64,000 bases of DNA from Allodiplogaster sudhausi (Eukaryota; Nematoda; Chromadorea; Rhabditida; Diplogasteridae): positions 3,197,001 through 3,261,000 of the forward strand of contig CALZFC010000015.1 of the NCBI GenBank assembly GCA_945643635.1, given 5' to 3'. Under the pieces are notes generated by a model. It did not search any database. It worked only from the letters and a program-made list of their open reading frames with translations, and had not been told where the DNA came from. Below are positions 26,449 to 37,916 of the stretch, piece after piece. A program made the position numbers and the translations under genes. Each line of letters starts with the position of its first letter. Positions within the stretch are counted from its first letter, which is position 1.

Positions 26449-26788
26449 TGAAGAGGGTGAGAGAAGGAGTGGTAGAATGAGAGAACAAGAATTGGAATAA
26501 CGATGGAGGCAGAATAGAGCATGATTGAGACCAGCGATCATGGGAAGAAGGCCAGTAGGTTGAAAAGTTTGGGAGCAGTGGAGTGAAGAATGCGCGAAGC
26601 AGCCACTGGAGACGTTATTCCTTACTCTCTTCTCTCTTTCTCTCGCTCTCCCTCGCTCACTTTCTTCCTATCCCTCTTTCTCTGCTCTCTGCCGTCTACA
26701 CTCTCTTCTATGACTCCTCCGCTTGCGCTTCGGCCTGCCAAAGAACTCTTACCAGTCAGTTTTTTTATTATTATTCTGTGTTAAAAGA

Positions 26789-26829
<41 letters not shown>

Positions 26830-28505
26830 GGACATTTATTTGCTGTAGTTTTCAATCATTACCGGCGTCTAAATCAATTGTCCCTTAGTCAAAGATAGCT
26901 CTCATCCAATTTAGAAAGAGGAATTATATATATATGCATCACCACCATAACTTAGATTTTTACATGGCAAAGAGAGAAATGGTGGAGCTTGACCATGGAT
27001 TAGTGTGCAACACACAATAACGTTGTACTTTAGCGGATGTCATGAAATTGGAAATAGAAAAGATGACATGAGATGGAAAAGAGGAAATGAAAAGAGTGAA
27101 TGAATGAAATGAGAAAGAATGCGCGAGAGAGCAAGAGAAGATAAAAGGAGAGGAGGACATACCAAAAGAGGATATCGTTGAGCTTCTTGTTCAGCTTTGA
27201 ACATCAGCTAGGAAGAGAGTATGACTTATTGATTCTTCTTGCAAGAAATGTAATGGAATTCTGCAGCCTTACTTCATGGAAAAATTAGTCAATAAGTGTG
27301 CTTTATTGCTGCATTCAAAAAGAAGGAAGGGATCGAGAGGCATCTATAGCGGGGAAAGAAGAGAATGACAATAATGTCAGCGAGTAGGGAAGAGAGAGTG
27401 TGAGAGAGGGAAAGGTAGAGAGAGAAACACAGAAAGAGACAGAGAAGGAGAGGGACTTGAGAAAAAAAAGAGAAACACACGAAATGGAAGAGAGCAAAAA
27501 GTAATGGATGAAAGGATGAAAGCATCGAAAGGGCCTGTAACGCGGCTTCTGGGGACAGGAAGCACTGGAGCGGTCAGAGCCCGCTCCTTCCTCCTATCAC
27601 CTCTCTCTCTCACTTTTCCTCTCTAACCCTCTCCTCTCTATCATGCTCTTTCTCTCTGTCCCTCATTCCGACAACTCATTTCCTCTTTCCTCTTTCCTCT
27701 TCAACTCTTGGTTTCTCCTCTGCGTTCAGACCCCTCCTATATTTAGCTTTTTCATCTCTTAAGTTATTGCGCCGAAAGCTTTATTTCATTCTCCTTGCTG
27801 TGCTAATTTCACCTCTCTCCGATGCACGCCTCTCTGCACTTCCTTCCCTCCCCTCTCCTGTTTTGATCTTTATCACTTTCTCTCCTCTTTAATCTTCTCT
27901 TCCTCGCTACTCCCGTATATGCACGTCTCTGCCTTTAGCATCTGAGCAGCTTGTCCGCTTTGGTTGGAAGCCACAAATGAAAGAGGGGGAGGGCTAGAGA
28001 GGAAGAGGGAGAGACATACGGAGAGAGAGAGAGAGAGACAGAGAGAGAGACAGAGAGAGAGAGAGAGATGAATGGGGAGAGAGGTGGCAAATGCGAGAGA
28101 GAATTGCCAGAGGCAGAGATGAAGACAGAGGTAAAGAGAAGGGAAAGACCCTACAGCCAACTGCCAATGAATGTGCGCGCGAGCGTAAGCAAAAGGCAGC
28201 CGCACTCAGAGGAAAAAAAGAACGAAGTGAAGAGGAGAGAGAACCAGAGTGAGAGAGGAAGAGAGAGAGAGAGAGAGAGAGGGAGAAAGAGAAAGCGATA
28301 GATAGAGATACAGAGAGAGAGAGGGAGAGAGAGAGAGAGAGAGAGACAGAGAGTGGACGGGATGAAAGGAATAGGAGAGAAAAAGTAGCTTGGACGAAAA
28401 GAGTAATAAGAGAGTGAACTGGAAGGAGTGCCACATGCAGCCGGCCACTCTCCACTCACGGCCGGCTTGTCTGCCACAGCTTCCAAATTTGAAAGAACGA
28501 CTTCG
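19490..28505 (-). CDS. Unrecognised multi-exon gene with long repeat-rich introns
   Basis: Small exons with good donors and acceptors and matching phases lie on the minus strand: 27163-27207 (LMFKAEQEAQRYPLL), 26213-26263 (LLEDKIRREEYLWEDRR), 23703-23829 (RRTLNRRATARQRRIDESFN), 21573-21643 (NFAPKNGLPEQVRQAFNMP), 20791-20846 (NATKLQLDEKNPYEMLGQ) and 20265-20380 (AKGTYVRVVGVIQIPSET). Possible outer exons lie at 28460-28505 and near 19490-19540 (IFGGPLPSLGSVKLPCRLS). The first two join in phase 0, and the last three join in phases 0, 2 and 1. The N-terminal part is charged and helix-like. The start codon, stop codon and some middle exons are missing. I do not recognise the family. Long introns with small exons are common in neuronal genes, but that is only a guess. 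Confidence 0.42.
19660..19965. repeat. Short direct duplication
   Basis: The block TCTCATGCTCTCTCGCTCTC, followed by TAACTACTCTCTGAACTC, occurs twice (about 19850-19885 and 19895-19935). This suggests a recent local duplication of about 45 bp. No gene is recognised. Confidence 0.6.
20158..20190. repeat. (GA)n microsatellite
   Basis: Uninterrupted GA tract of about 30 bp. Confidence 0.9.
21265..21515. repeat. (GA)n microsatellites
   Basis: Two GA tracts at about 21265-21295 and 21474-21512 on the plus strand. Confidence 0.92.
21955..22320. repeat. (GA)n and GGAGAGA microsatellites
   Basis: A pure GA tract at about 21955-21992 and an interrupted GAGAGGAGAGA array at about 22203-22318. Confidence 0.93.
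25018..25135. repeat. Tandem array of a 20-bp GAGAGGGAGGAGGT-type unit, then (GA)n
   Basis: The unit GGAGGTGAGAGAGAGG repeats about five times (about 25024-25110) and runs into a GA tract. Confidence 0.9.
25699..25825. repeat. (GA)n-rich array
   Basis: GA repeats interrupted by GGGAGA and CGAGAAAG. Confidence 0.92.
25976..26022. repeat. (TATG)n microsatellite seeded by TACATACATATGTA
   Basis: About nine copies of TATG following the palindrome-like ACATACATATGTATGT. Related TACATATGTA-type runs recur near 9150, 20640, 24060, 24735 and 32915. Confidence 0.85.
26399..26445. repeat. (GA)n microsatellite
   Basis: GA tract interrupted by GGTAGATA. Confidence 0.9.
26790..26827. repeat. (AT)n microsatellite
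   Basis: Uninterrupted AT tract of about 36 bp. Confidence 0.92.
28018..28350. repeat. Cluster of (GA)n microsatellites
   Basis: GA tracts at about 28018-28070, 28255-28300 and 28310-28350. A CT tract on the same strand follows at about 28618-28700. Confidence 0.92.
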
Positions 28506-28616
28506 CTTGCATAAGAAGAATAAAAAGAGAAAGAGACGAGAAAGCCAGTCGCTGAAAGTGGAAAAGAAGAGAAGAAGCAATCTGATTTGTCTCTTTTCTC
28601 TGAATCCTCTCTCGCC

Positions 28617-28650
<34 letters not shown>

Positions 28651-28994
28651 CTTTTTCTCTCTCTCTCTCTACCTGTCTTTATTTCCCTCTCTCTTTTTCT
28701 CTCTCATTCTCGCTCTAGCTGAGTTTCTCTGCATCGCCCTTTTCCTTTACTCTTCATTCAAATCTACTTTTCCCAAGACGGATTTACAGTCCCTTTCTAC
28801 GAAATTCCTTCAGTTAAAAAAATTTTCCACTTCCCATTTCTTTCCATGTTTACTTTGCATCAAAACAATGACTTCATTTTTTGGAGCAGTGAGAATTTTG
28901 GAGAGAAACAAGTGCAGACATACGACGAAATCTGCACTTTGTCATTTCTTTTCTTTTCAACATTAATCATTAATTTTTTCATATATATAATGGA

Positions 28995-29441
28995 ACGACA
29001 AAAGCGGAGAAGACAGTTGAAAGACCAACTCCTGTTCCTGAAGATGGGAGAGAAATCTTTCTCAGCAAGCCAATAATCTTCAATAAAGAAAAGAAGGTCT
29101 GATGAATATTTTGAACGTGGTCTCTCAGAAACATGAATGCCTCTCAGATACAGCCCGAAGAGAAGGCGATTCCTGCTTCTGGCAGACGACCGTCCTTGGG
29201 ATTACGAACACGCGTGGACACTCATCTGGTAGACTCACATGGCCATCGCATCCATGCAAAGACCATCTCTCTCCCCGCTTTCTTCGCTCATCCAACCAAC
29301 CACTCCACTCCTCTTGTCTCTTCTCTCATTGCAAGGTAGTTTCTGCTCTTCTTTCCCTTTCAAGACTGATTGAATGACAGATCAATATCCTCTCCCGTGC
29401 AGCTCGACAATGAAGATCTAGCTGTTCGGTTCAATCAATAA
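28995..29441 (+). CDS. Unrecognised plus-strand gene, 3' exons
   Basis: Three exons join in phase: one ending at 29096 (TVERPTPVPEDGREIFLSKP, then IIFNKEKK), 29148-29335 (IQPEEKAIPASGRRPSLGLR, then VDTHLVDSHGHRIHAKTISL) and 29381-29441 (QLDNEDLAVRFNQ, stop TAA 29439-29441). The introns are 51 and 45 bp, typical for this window, with GT-AG borders. An AATAAA overlaps the stop codon. The exon starts after a purine-rich AG near 28998, and the 5' part is not identified. No family is recognised. It lies on the strand opposite the unnamed exon chain to its left. Confidence 0.45.
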
Positions 29442-30011
29442 AGGGCAATAATTTGCATCAGTCATCATCTCTCTGACCTACTCTCATTGTCAGTCCTTCC
29501 TTCAAACCGCAGACTCTTTATTTTTGCTGTTTTAAGTGGTATGGCATCAGCCTTCCCCTCTCTACTTCTAGAAGTGTTTATCCTATCTCACGAAAAGTAT
29601 AAACGAGAGATTGAGCAAAGGCTCTTACAGTGTCCAGCAAAACTTCCATAATGCTGCATCGTCATAGTCTTTGGCTAGCTAAGATTTTCTCAACAAGCAC
29701 CGCTATATAGCGAATAGTTTTGTTTTCCGAATTGTATCGTTGAATAATTGCCTGAACTGTACACAAACATGAACAGAAACGGTGTGCTAACTCCATGAAT
29801 CAAATTGTGTTATTAAAGTTTATCAAGACTAAATTAGTGACAGCCAAAAAACATCACCTAGCGGAAACACTAAATTCATCAGTGATCAAGAAAGCAGATG
29901 GTTAGTAATAGTGTCCAGAATAAGGGAATGCGTTAGTAAGTAAGTGAAGAAAAAGAACCACCAAAACTGAGTTCCTAGTTCTTTAAAAGCTTCTCTTGGA
30001 TTAAACATTTT
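29442..30011. other. Gene-free spacer between the plus-strand 3' exons and ADA
   Basis: AT-rich with no exon seen. It presumably holds the convergent 3' UTRs. Confidence 0.5.
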
Positions 30012-30415
30012 TCAACTGTTTTGAGGAGGCTCGGCAGCTTTGATTCTCTCAATGAGATCGGCCTTCTTGTCGGCCTCCAAGAAGCAATGCTCAGCCGCAT
30101 TAAGCTGCTGAAGATTAGGGAAAGATCAATGAAATATTTAAATCTAGTTATTACAAAATTATACGTTGATTGTGGAAATTAATTAGTGGATATTGTACAG
30201 GAAATAGAACCTGGTACGAAATGGTCTGCTGAAAACATAATCCTTCATTATTTGTTTCTTTAAACGAACACATTTCCAAAGCTGGTGGACGCTGAGGCCG
30301 ATGGAGGAATTGGCGAGAGCCAGTTCAGACAGGGGAGAATTGCCGAAGCAGGTTGGGTCATCTCGAGACAGCGAGAACGACACTTCATCCATCGCCCAAC
30401 TGGACGAAGAGAGTG

Positions 30416-30463
<48 letters not shown>

Positions 30464-32110
30464 TAACAAGAAGAGATTACGACTAACCGTGCAATGGGAT
30501 GGTTGTTCCAATCCAACGGCACACTACCAGTCATAACTGAAGAGTACGGACACGCCTCGAGATGTAAGTTGTGCTTCTGAGTGGGTCCTGGCACGAAGTA
30601 CTCCTTATACGACTGTTCACTGCGAAGGATACGGTAGCCATGACCAATTCGTTCTGCTGACATCTCATTCACTGCCTGCATTAGAGCAACAATTACTTTC
30701 AGACTGAATTATATGGTTAGAAACCGGGGTGGAAAAAGGAGAAACGGACAATGAGGACTTCCTTGTCGGTTCCGCTCTCTCCCGCGTGGACAGTCCGGTG
30801 AATTCCTAGAGTTTTAGCCATCTAAAATACGGCTTCTTTTTCTATTAAAGAAGAATAAGAGGGAAATGGAAGAAAAGCCAAACCCTGAATGCCCGCTTCA
30901 CTGATTCCTGGTACTGCTCATCTGCCCCGCTTGCGCTGCCTGCCACGTCAATTCCAACCACTCCGAGATGCTTGCACGACTCGACTGAAATCAACTTTGC
31001 TAGTTCAGACTACTGTACATAAATAATGTTTTTATCCAATGGACAAAAGATGCAATGAACATATGAATGTATTGAAAGTGTAAATTGTGGCATAGAAATA
31101 AAAGAAACTAACTAAGTTGAACGACTTGCTCATCGTATTGTTCAAGTCCACGAATACAGCAGAGAATCTGCCGGGAGTCGACTCCAAAGTCCAGTCGGCC
31201 CCTCTCGAGTCCCCGATGGACCGCTTCCACTACACCAAGAGGTGTCAACTCAACCACAACACACAATTCAGATGGCTCTCCTCCTCACTCCATTCATTTT
31301 TGCTTCGCAGCCTTTACGAATAAAGGTAAGCTGCTCCAGAACTAACATCATCGCTAGCCAGAAGCTGCGCATTGTATCTGAAGAAGTGCAACAATAACTC
31401 CCCAAGGATCAGGAAATGTTTTCAAACCTGGCTTCGAAATACACAACTCCACTCGCTGCTTGGTCCTCGCAAGTCTCGTACGCAATTCTTTCAAGGGCCT
31501 CAGCACTGCCTCTCAACATTAAACGTTGATCAGAATGAGAAGTTAGAGCATCACCGAATTATGGGCAGGAAGACGGAAAAGGCCTCGAGAACTCGACCGA
31601 GATCTGCTGGTTCGTGAGTCACTACGAGCTTTCTCAGCTCCTCTTCAGTCTTCGCTCCTCCAGCAGACATCCCACGTTTTCTACACTCAAAACACTGTAA
31701 GTATTTTTAAAGTTGTTAAAGAAGATCAACGAACTCTGCAATGTCGAGAATAGTCTGCCAACGGGGAGAACCGTCGAGATGGAGATGAAGCTCGACCTTG
31801 GGGAAAGAAAAGAGTCTCTTCTGCTCATCCGTAGGTACCGGTGGTGAAATCTTCGGAAGGTTGCCACTGAGCACAAAAACAATCTGACACTTGTCACAAT
31901 GAAAACAGGAGGCGCTTTCAGAACGAAAAGTAAAAACTCGGGAAAAGCACTATTGTACTATTCAAACTTCATATTTGAAAAAAATTTCGAAAACTTTTCT
32001 TTTTTGCTGAAATTCACCATACTACCGGAAATGTAATGATCAACGTAATTAACCTGTTATGCAGCAAATTGTCCTGAAGCCTTGGGGAAGATGCACCATG
32101 CTGACTGGAT
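30012..32110 (-). CDS. ada: Adenosine deaminase
   Basis: Exons read right to left give PKVELHLHLDGS (metal-binding His pair, about 31745-31890), a region matching the ADA helices (ALERIAYETCEDQAASGVVY), RGLERGRLDFGVDSRQILCC (31120-31248), LGVVGIDVAGSASG (Asp of the active site, about 30890-30990), GIHRTVHAGESGT (third His and catalytic Glu), ERIGHGYRI with EACPYSSVMTGS (30490-30681), and a SLSRDDP exon (Asp pair). The end is IKAAEPPQNS before TGA at 30012-30014. All catalytic residues are present. The enzyme deaminates adenosine and deoxyadenosine in purine salvage. An N-terminal exon (about 32045-32110, SSQHGASSPRLQDNLLHN) joins in frame; its ATG was not found. Two introns end in TTGAG. Confidence 0.9.
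30421..30462. repeat. (GA)n microsatellite, ADA intron
   Basis: Uninterrupted GA tract of about 40 bp within the intron between the EACPYSSV and SLSRDDP exons. Confidence 0.93.
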
Positions 32111-33234
32111 TCTGCAAAAAGAAAAAAATTAAAGAAGAATATAAAAGACGCTTATCATACGAGCAATAAAGAAAGATAGGAAGTGGTAATGGTTAGGCAG
32201 CCAAGAAATGTAAAAGTTCGCTGACATCTGCAAAACATTCTCACGATCAGGAGTTAAGCTTTTCCTTGTGTCTGCTATTTTTCTGCGCCTCTCGAAACCT
32301 TCTGCTCTCTCGTTTTACTTGGGAAATGGTAAACATCGATCAGACACACGAGGAGACACACCGAAATTCCATGAATGGAAGTGGTCGATAGAAGAGACAT
32401 GCGCAGCCTGGGAAAGGCAACACTAGCTGTTTATTTCTCGTCCGCATTCTTCTGTTCTTCTCTCATTCATCCATATTTTCGACTTGCTTACGCACAAATT
32501 ATTGTCGCTCTCACCGTATTATGTTGATCATTAATGCATGTTACATGCAAAATTGTAATTATTGTTGAGAAAAGTGTCCGAAATGAAGAGCGGCCTCTGC
32601 GTTGAAGTCGTCTACAGATGCTTGATTAGCAGAAGTGATCAATACGCACTGAGTCTTCCGTCTCTACTCACACATTACATCAGTGAATCCGCCAGCCCTC
32701 CCGAGGCCATGCGGAAGCTCCTTTCGCCCTAGGCACATTTTTGTTCCTTCCTAGGTATAATAGGCTGCTACTAGTACTCCGGCTCAATCTTATTTATTTC
32801 AGGTTAGGCAATCTCGCGGACTTTTCATCCCCTTTGTCCTTCGCAAAGATGGTTTGTGGACATCATTTTACGAATTTTTTTAGAACCACTGCCACGTTTA
32901 CATTATAATACATAGTTGTACATACATACATATTATGCACCTTTTATTTGTTCTTACGAGTATTGTTTTTCTTTTTAGATTTATATTTTGCCATTTTTGT
33001 TCTAATAACATGATAGTAGGGTTTTAGATGGGCGGAAAGAGACAATCTGCGCCTGCCTCGGGCGGAGCGGGGAGAGAAGGAATGCGGAGGACTCATCTTC
33101 TCTTCTCTTCTCATCAAGACCACCAGACCGTCAAGAAGAAGCGCCGGCCACACAGTCCGCTCTCTTCTTTCTTTCTTTTCTTCCCTATCATTTCCATTTG
33201 AGACAAGCTGCAAATCACGCACAAGAAGGATGAG
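32111..33234. other. Divergent intergenic region between ADA and the two-TM protein gene
   Basis: About 1.1 kb without a supported exon apart from a possible ADA 5' exon. It includes a GTACATACATACATAT motif near 32918. Confidence 0.5.
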
Positions 33235-34760
33235 ATGGTACAGGCAGGCTCGGGGGAGATCGACCCCTCTGCCTGGACTGGCAATCAACGTGTACTCCAC
33301 TTCGGCCCCATGGCCCAACGAGATCCCTTCTTCTACTATTACCCGAAGGGATGGGATGTTCTCTATCCTGCCAACTTTGGCTTCTTTCCCTACAGAACCG
33401 AGTTTGTTTTGCTTGGGTTTTTTAAGCTCGCAATAAAATTCCTGTTGTTTGAGCAAGTTCCGGGGTTCAACGTCGGCAGTTTGTTCATGTGCATTCGGAG
33501 TGTTTCTCGTGATTGGAGGGGCTCTCATGGTCAGGATTCCTTGTTCCTCATCTAAAAGAGTTCCTTTGAAAACGAGCGACAGCCTGCAGACATTGCTCGG
33601 CTACTTCATTGTGTACGACAGTCCATTCTGGCGGTGGCCTGCAGAGCGGATGATCATGCCTCCGCCCATTCAAATCATCGGTCCCATCACGATTGTCCTG
33701 GGCATCTTTCTGCTCCTTTGCTCGCTCTGCTGCACCATTCGGACGTCCAATGTAAGCATATCCCTGAATGTTTCATATCTGGTTGTCATCTTGTTGCAGT
33801 TCTTCAAACTCTATATGCACCACACGAAGCAACACAGCATTCCCGCTCGGGTCCGCACCGTAACCACAACTTACAAGGTGAATTTGTATGCACAATGTAA
33901 AAAATTTGGTGTAGTATAGTTGGGAGTAAATATGTTTACAGTTATATGGAATTTTCAGATGAGGTGTTTAATGTTTTAATTGAGGAGCCTGAGCCAATGT
34001 TCGAGAGGGATCCATACCAACCTCTCCCTCCTCCGGCCTATCCAGTTCTGGAGAACAAGTACGCTCACTCCCACATCGTCAGACCCGCCGATGAGCTCAA
34101 GCTCTTCCCACCAGTGTCAGCCACGTTTCGTTCTATGTTTATTTCATTTGTGATGTAGGTTTGCACCTAGATTGTAGATCACATGACCAGAGACGGCTGG
34201 CTCACAATCAGATTGTTTGGGCCGGCCATCTCTGCCCAGCCAAGGTTGCAGTTTTCAGCCCTTTTATTTTTTTGAAGCATGAATCCTGTAATCTAACAAA
34301 GATAATTTTTTGTATATGTTTTCCTACATGCGAAGCGCTACATATTTCGGAGAAATCGTGGCAAAAGAATTCGCATTGTTGGTTTGGGATGAAATAATCG
34401 GGCTAAGCCTAATCTCTAAGGGTGGGTCTGGCCCGAATTGGCACGGGAGTGCCTTGGAAATTTGGGCAGGGCCGGGTCGCACGCACCTCTGCACATGACA
34501 CAAAATAGTGAAGACTGGTTGCAAGAAACAAGATCTATTCAGAGATACTGCTTAAGAACAGTTAAATCAGAGGTAGTTGTATTACAGCATCGCTGGCTGT
34601 TCAACCTTGTCTCTGCACGGTCGATCTCCGAGCAGTGTCTTCGTCGCCAGCCCGTATAACACGCTCAGGGCTGCCAGTCTAACCAGGTAACCATCATCTT
34701 TCTCTCTTTCTCTCACTCACTCTCTTTCTTTCCTTTTCTCTCTCTCTCTCTCGCTTTCGC

Positions 34761-34791
<31 letters not shown>

Positions 34792-34989
34792 CTCCTCTTC
34801 TCTCTCCTCTTGAGATACCACTCTGCGGTGGTGGACGCAGCGAGCATGGTGCGAGAGAATAAGCAGCGACGGGAGTCGATCACGAGTGCGGCGACGTCCT
34901 CTGACACGGTGAGAAGGGCGCGGAGCATGGCCCCGCCCCATCGGTCGGGATCTTCCTCGAGGAGTCGCAGGCAGAAGAGCCAGTTCTAG
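33235..34989 (+). CDS. Two-transmembrane protein resembling the TMEM200 type
   Basis: The start at 33235 gives MVQAGSGEIDPSAWTGNQRV. Further exons encode a first hydrophobic segment (CAFGVFLVIGGALMV, from 33454), a loop with PFWRWPAERM, and a second hydrophobic segment (IQIIGPITIVLGIFLLLCSL). Then come FFKLYMHHTKQHSIPARVRT, a Pro-rich EPEPMFERDPYQPLPPPAYP exon (33985-34118), an exon near 34580-34686 and a last exon (34815-34989) with an Arg/Ser-rich tail ending QKSQF. The paired helices with an IxGPxxxxLGIF motif before the second one recall the TMEM200 family (DUF2371), whose function is not established. Three acceptors in this gene end in TTGAG or TTTGAG. It lies head-to-tail upstream of the p38 genes. 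Confidence 0.6.
34733..34800. repeat. CT-rich microsatellite
   Basis: CT repeats with CGCT interruptions in the last intron of the two-TM protein gene. Confidence 0.9.
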
Positions 34990-35611
34990 GCACTGTTATA
35001 TTCGTCTTCTGAGCGGAATAAAGTGTACTGAGACATGACTGGCAGATTCTCTTGACTGGCAGATTCTCTTGACTGGCTCGCTTCCCACAACAAATGTTTT
35101 TGAGTGACTCAGTCAAGAGAGAGAACAATCATGGTGTGGAAACAAGGTTGAAGATCGGAAGAGCAGAGAAGAGGAGCAGAGGGAGGGGAGAGCCATCCTC
35201 CCATGGCTTCTTCTGGTTAGTCTGTCGTCAGCCAGGCATCCGTCTGAGGCTTCTGTTCTGCTGTGCCAGTTGTGTGGCTTGTCCGGCTAGAAGAAATCTC
35301 TATTTCTCTTTCGCTCTCTCTTTCCCCGTGTTCTCTCTCTCTCTCTTTCTCTCCATAACTCTATTTCTTGCTTCGTGTCATGGGCAATAGCCTCACCTGC
35401 ATCCGACATCAAAAGACGAAGCGACCACGACCAGGAGGTGCTTCTTCTTTCCTCTGCTTTCTCTCTCTCTCTCCTCCCAAACTCTCTCTTTGCCTCGCAT
35501 GGTTTGCATCGTTTGCATGATAAGTCGGCTTCAATCAGATCTGCCTGTCGAATACTCTTTTCGAGGGAGTGAATTGATTCAGACTGCAAGACAAGTCCGT
35601 CGTACAGAGTA

Positions 35612-37710
35612 ATGATGGAGAGCGACCCGACATCCACGACAATGACAACAATGAATGGATCAGGAGATGCGAATGGGAATGGAGAGGGGAAGAGCGATGG
35701 AGTGGAGAGGATGAATGATCCCTCCTCTTCTGCTCCAGTCTCTCAGTCTAATCGCAACTTCAACTTCGTGACCCTGAACACGATTCGCTTCGCCGTCCCC
35801 CTTGGCTATTCCATGAGTATGGAGTATCTCGGCGGTGGCAGCTACGGGAATGTCATGTCAGCTCCGCCCTCTTCTTATCTTTTCTCTTCTCATTTCAAGT
35901 CTGCTTCCTTAATCAACTTCCTGTCTGCAGCAAATCGAAGATGAACTCTCGTGATGGAGCGGACCGAGTTGTGGCCATAAAGAAGCTTCATCTTCCATTC
36001 AACAACGTCCATAACGTATGCCAGAAGACTGTTCTATTAGCCAACCCCACCGTCTCTCTTCTTATTTCCAGGCACGCCGAGCGTATCGCGAGTTGAGGCT
36101 TCTTCAGATGATGAGGCATGACAATGTAATCCGAGCTGTCGACTTGTACTCTCCCGACACCAGACTCGACTTCTTCAAGGATGTGTTCGTTTCGAGCTTT
36201 CTTTTCCACTTATTTGCACACCGAATGAAGTGACAAGTTGTAGCTTCTTTTTTACTCTCTTGTTCATTCACCCTTGTTTTTAGTGGTGTAAGTACTTTCA
36301 GATATATTGTGACGGAGTTTGCCGGAAACAGTCTCCACCAGATTCTGAAGAGTCAACGCGAGAATCTGACTCGAATCATCTCGGAAGAGCACGCGAAGTT
36401 TCTGATCTATCAACTTCTGCGCGCCGTTAAATACATCCACTCTGCGAATGTAAGTGGCCTGGAGGTGGCGGACTGTTTTATTCTTTCCTTTCCAGGTTAT
36501 GCATCGCGATCTGAAGCCAGGCAATCTGGCCGTGACTCAGAGTTGCGATCTCACGGTCTTGGACTTCGGTCTGGCGAGGACCCTCGCAAGGAACAACACG
36601 GCACTCTCCACTTACGTCATGACGAGGTGGTATCGAAGTCCCGAGGTCATCTACTGGAAGATCAACTCCTACGACACCCAGGGTAGGAATGTTCTTTCTC
36701 TTCCTGTCAACCCCAACCTCAGTCCTCTCAGCTGACATCTGGTCCGTTGGTTGCATTGCGGCAGAGTTGATGACCACTCACATCCTCTTCCCTGGAGACT
36801 CCAATGCCCAGTACGACATGATAACACGCCTGTGTGGTTCTCCCGATGCGATTCTTCTCGCTAAGGTTCTTTATTCAGTTGTATTACAATCTTGGCATGT
36901 AAATATTGACTGTAGAGAAAAGAAATGCTAGATTTTTTTTTAGATCGAAGCGAGTAATGGAATGGCCATGCGGCAAGTCATTGCAACGTCGCACCCCGAC
37001 CGACCACGACAGGACTTCTACGAATACTTCCACGGCCTCCCCGTCGTCGCCATCGACTTCCTCGACAAGATGCTCGTGCTGGATCCAGAGAGGAGGATGT
37101 CCGTGGACGAGGCACTCAGACACGAGTACGTCAAGGAGTACCACCAGGACGATGACGAGCCTGTCGCTCCCGAACCATTCACTCTCGATGATGAGGGAGA
37201 GCGAAGGACTCTCGAGCAGTGGAAGGGTATGCTCTCTCTCTCTCTTTTTCATTTTCACTCTATCTCTCGCTGTCTCTCTGTCTCTATCTCTCTCTCTCTC
37301 TCACTTTTTCTCTCTCGCTCTCTTTTCATTTTCACTCTATCTGTCGTTGTCTCTCTGTCTCTGTCTGTCTCTCTCTCACCTTTCTCTCTAGCTCTCTTTT
37401 CATTTTCACTCTATCTCTCGCTGTCTCTCTGTCTCTCTCTCTCTCTCACCTTTCTCTCTCGCTCTCCTTTCATTTTCACTCTATCTCTCGCTGTCTCTCT
37501 GTCTCTCTCTCTCTCTCACCTTGCTCTCTCTCTCTTTGCATTTTCACTCTATCTCCACTGTCTCACTGTCTCTGTTTCTGTCTCTCCCTGTCTCTCTCTC
37601 TCTCCTTTCTCTCTCTCTTTCTTCATATTCACTCTATCTCTCGTTGTCTCTCTCTCTCTCTCTCTCTTTCGCTCTCTCTCTCTCTCTCTCTCACTTTCGC
37701 TCGCTCTCTC

Positions 37711-37750
<40 letters not shown>

Positions 37751-37916
37751 ACACTTATGTCTGTATCTATCTCTATCTTTCGCTCTCTCTAATTTCTATG
37801 TCCCCTCACTCTTTCTGTATCTGACTTCCTCTCTCTCATTCCAATATGTTTCAGAAGTGATCTGGGAGGAGATTCAACACTTCTCTGGAGACGAGCACTC
37901 GCCGGTTTTCCAATAG
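35612..37916 (+). CDS. p38-type MAP kinase 1, with non-canonical STY activation motif
   Basis: The protein starts [20 protein letters not shown]. Kinase landmarks follow: Gly loop [17 protein letters not shown] lysine, RELRLL glutamate, HRDLKPGN catalytic loop, LDFGLART, and an activation loop [15 protein letters not shown]. Next are [29 protein letters not shown] and the acidic docking tail [14 protein letters not shown]. The last exon ends [12 protein letters not shown]. At the dual-phosphorylation site a standard p38 has TGY; here it is STY. The VMTRWYR continuation fits the PMK-3 branch of nematode p38 kinases better than the PMK-1 branch. It should act in stress or neuronal MAPK signalling in cytosol and nucleus. 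A 600-bp CT-rich intron precedes the last exon. Confidence 0.88.
37223..37790. repeat. CT-rich intronic array with longer-period copies
   Basis: About 570 bp of CT repeats within the last intron of kinase 1. A higher-order unit containing TTTTCATTTTCACTCTATCT recurs about every 60-70 bp (near 37247, 37325, 37399, 37469), so it is a degenerate minisatellite built on a microsatellite. Confidence 0.88.

Noticed and set aside
34150..34560. GC-rich segment with GGGCCGGGTCGCACG in an intron of the two-TM protein gene
   Set aside because: No terminal repeats, ORF or RNA fold could be supported.
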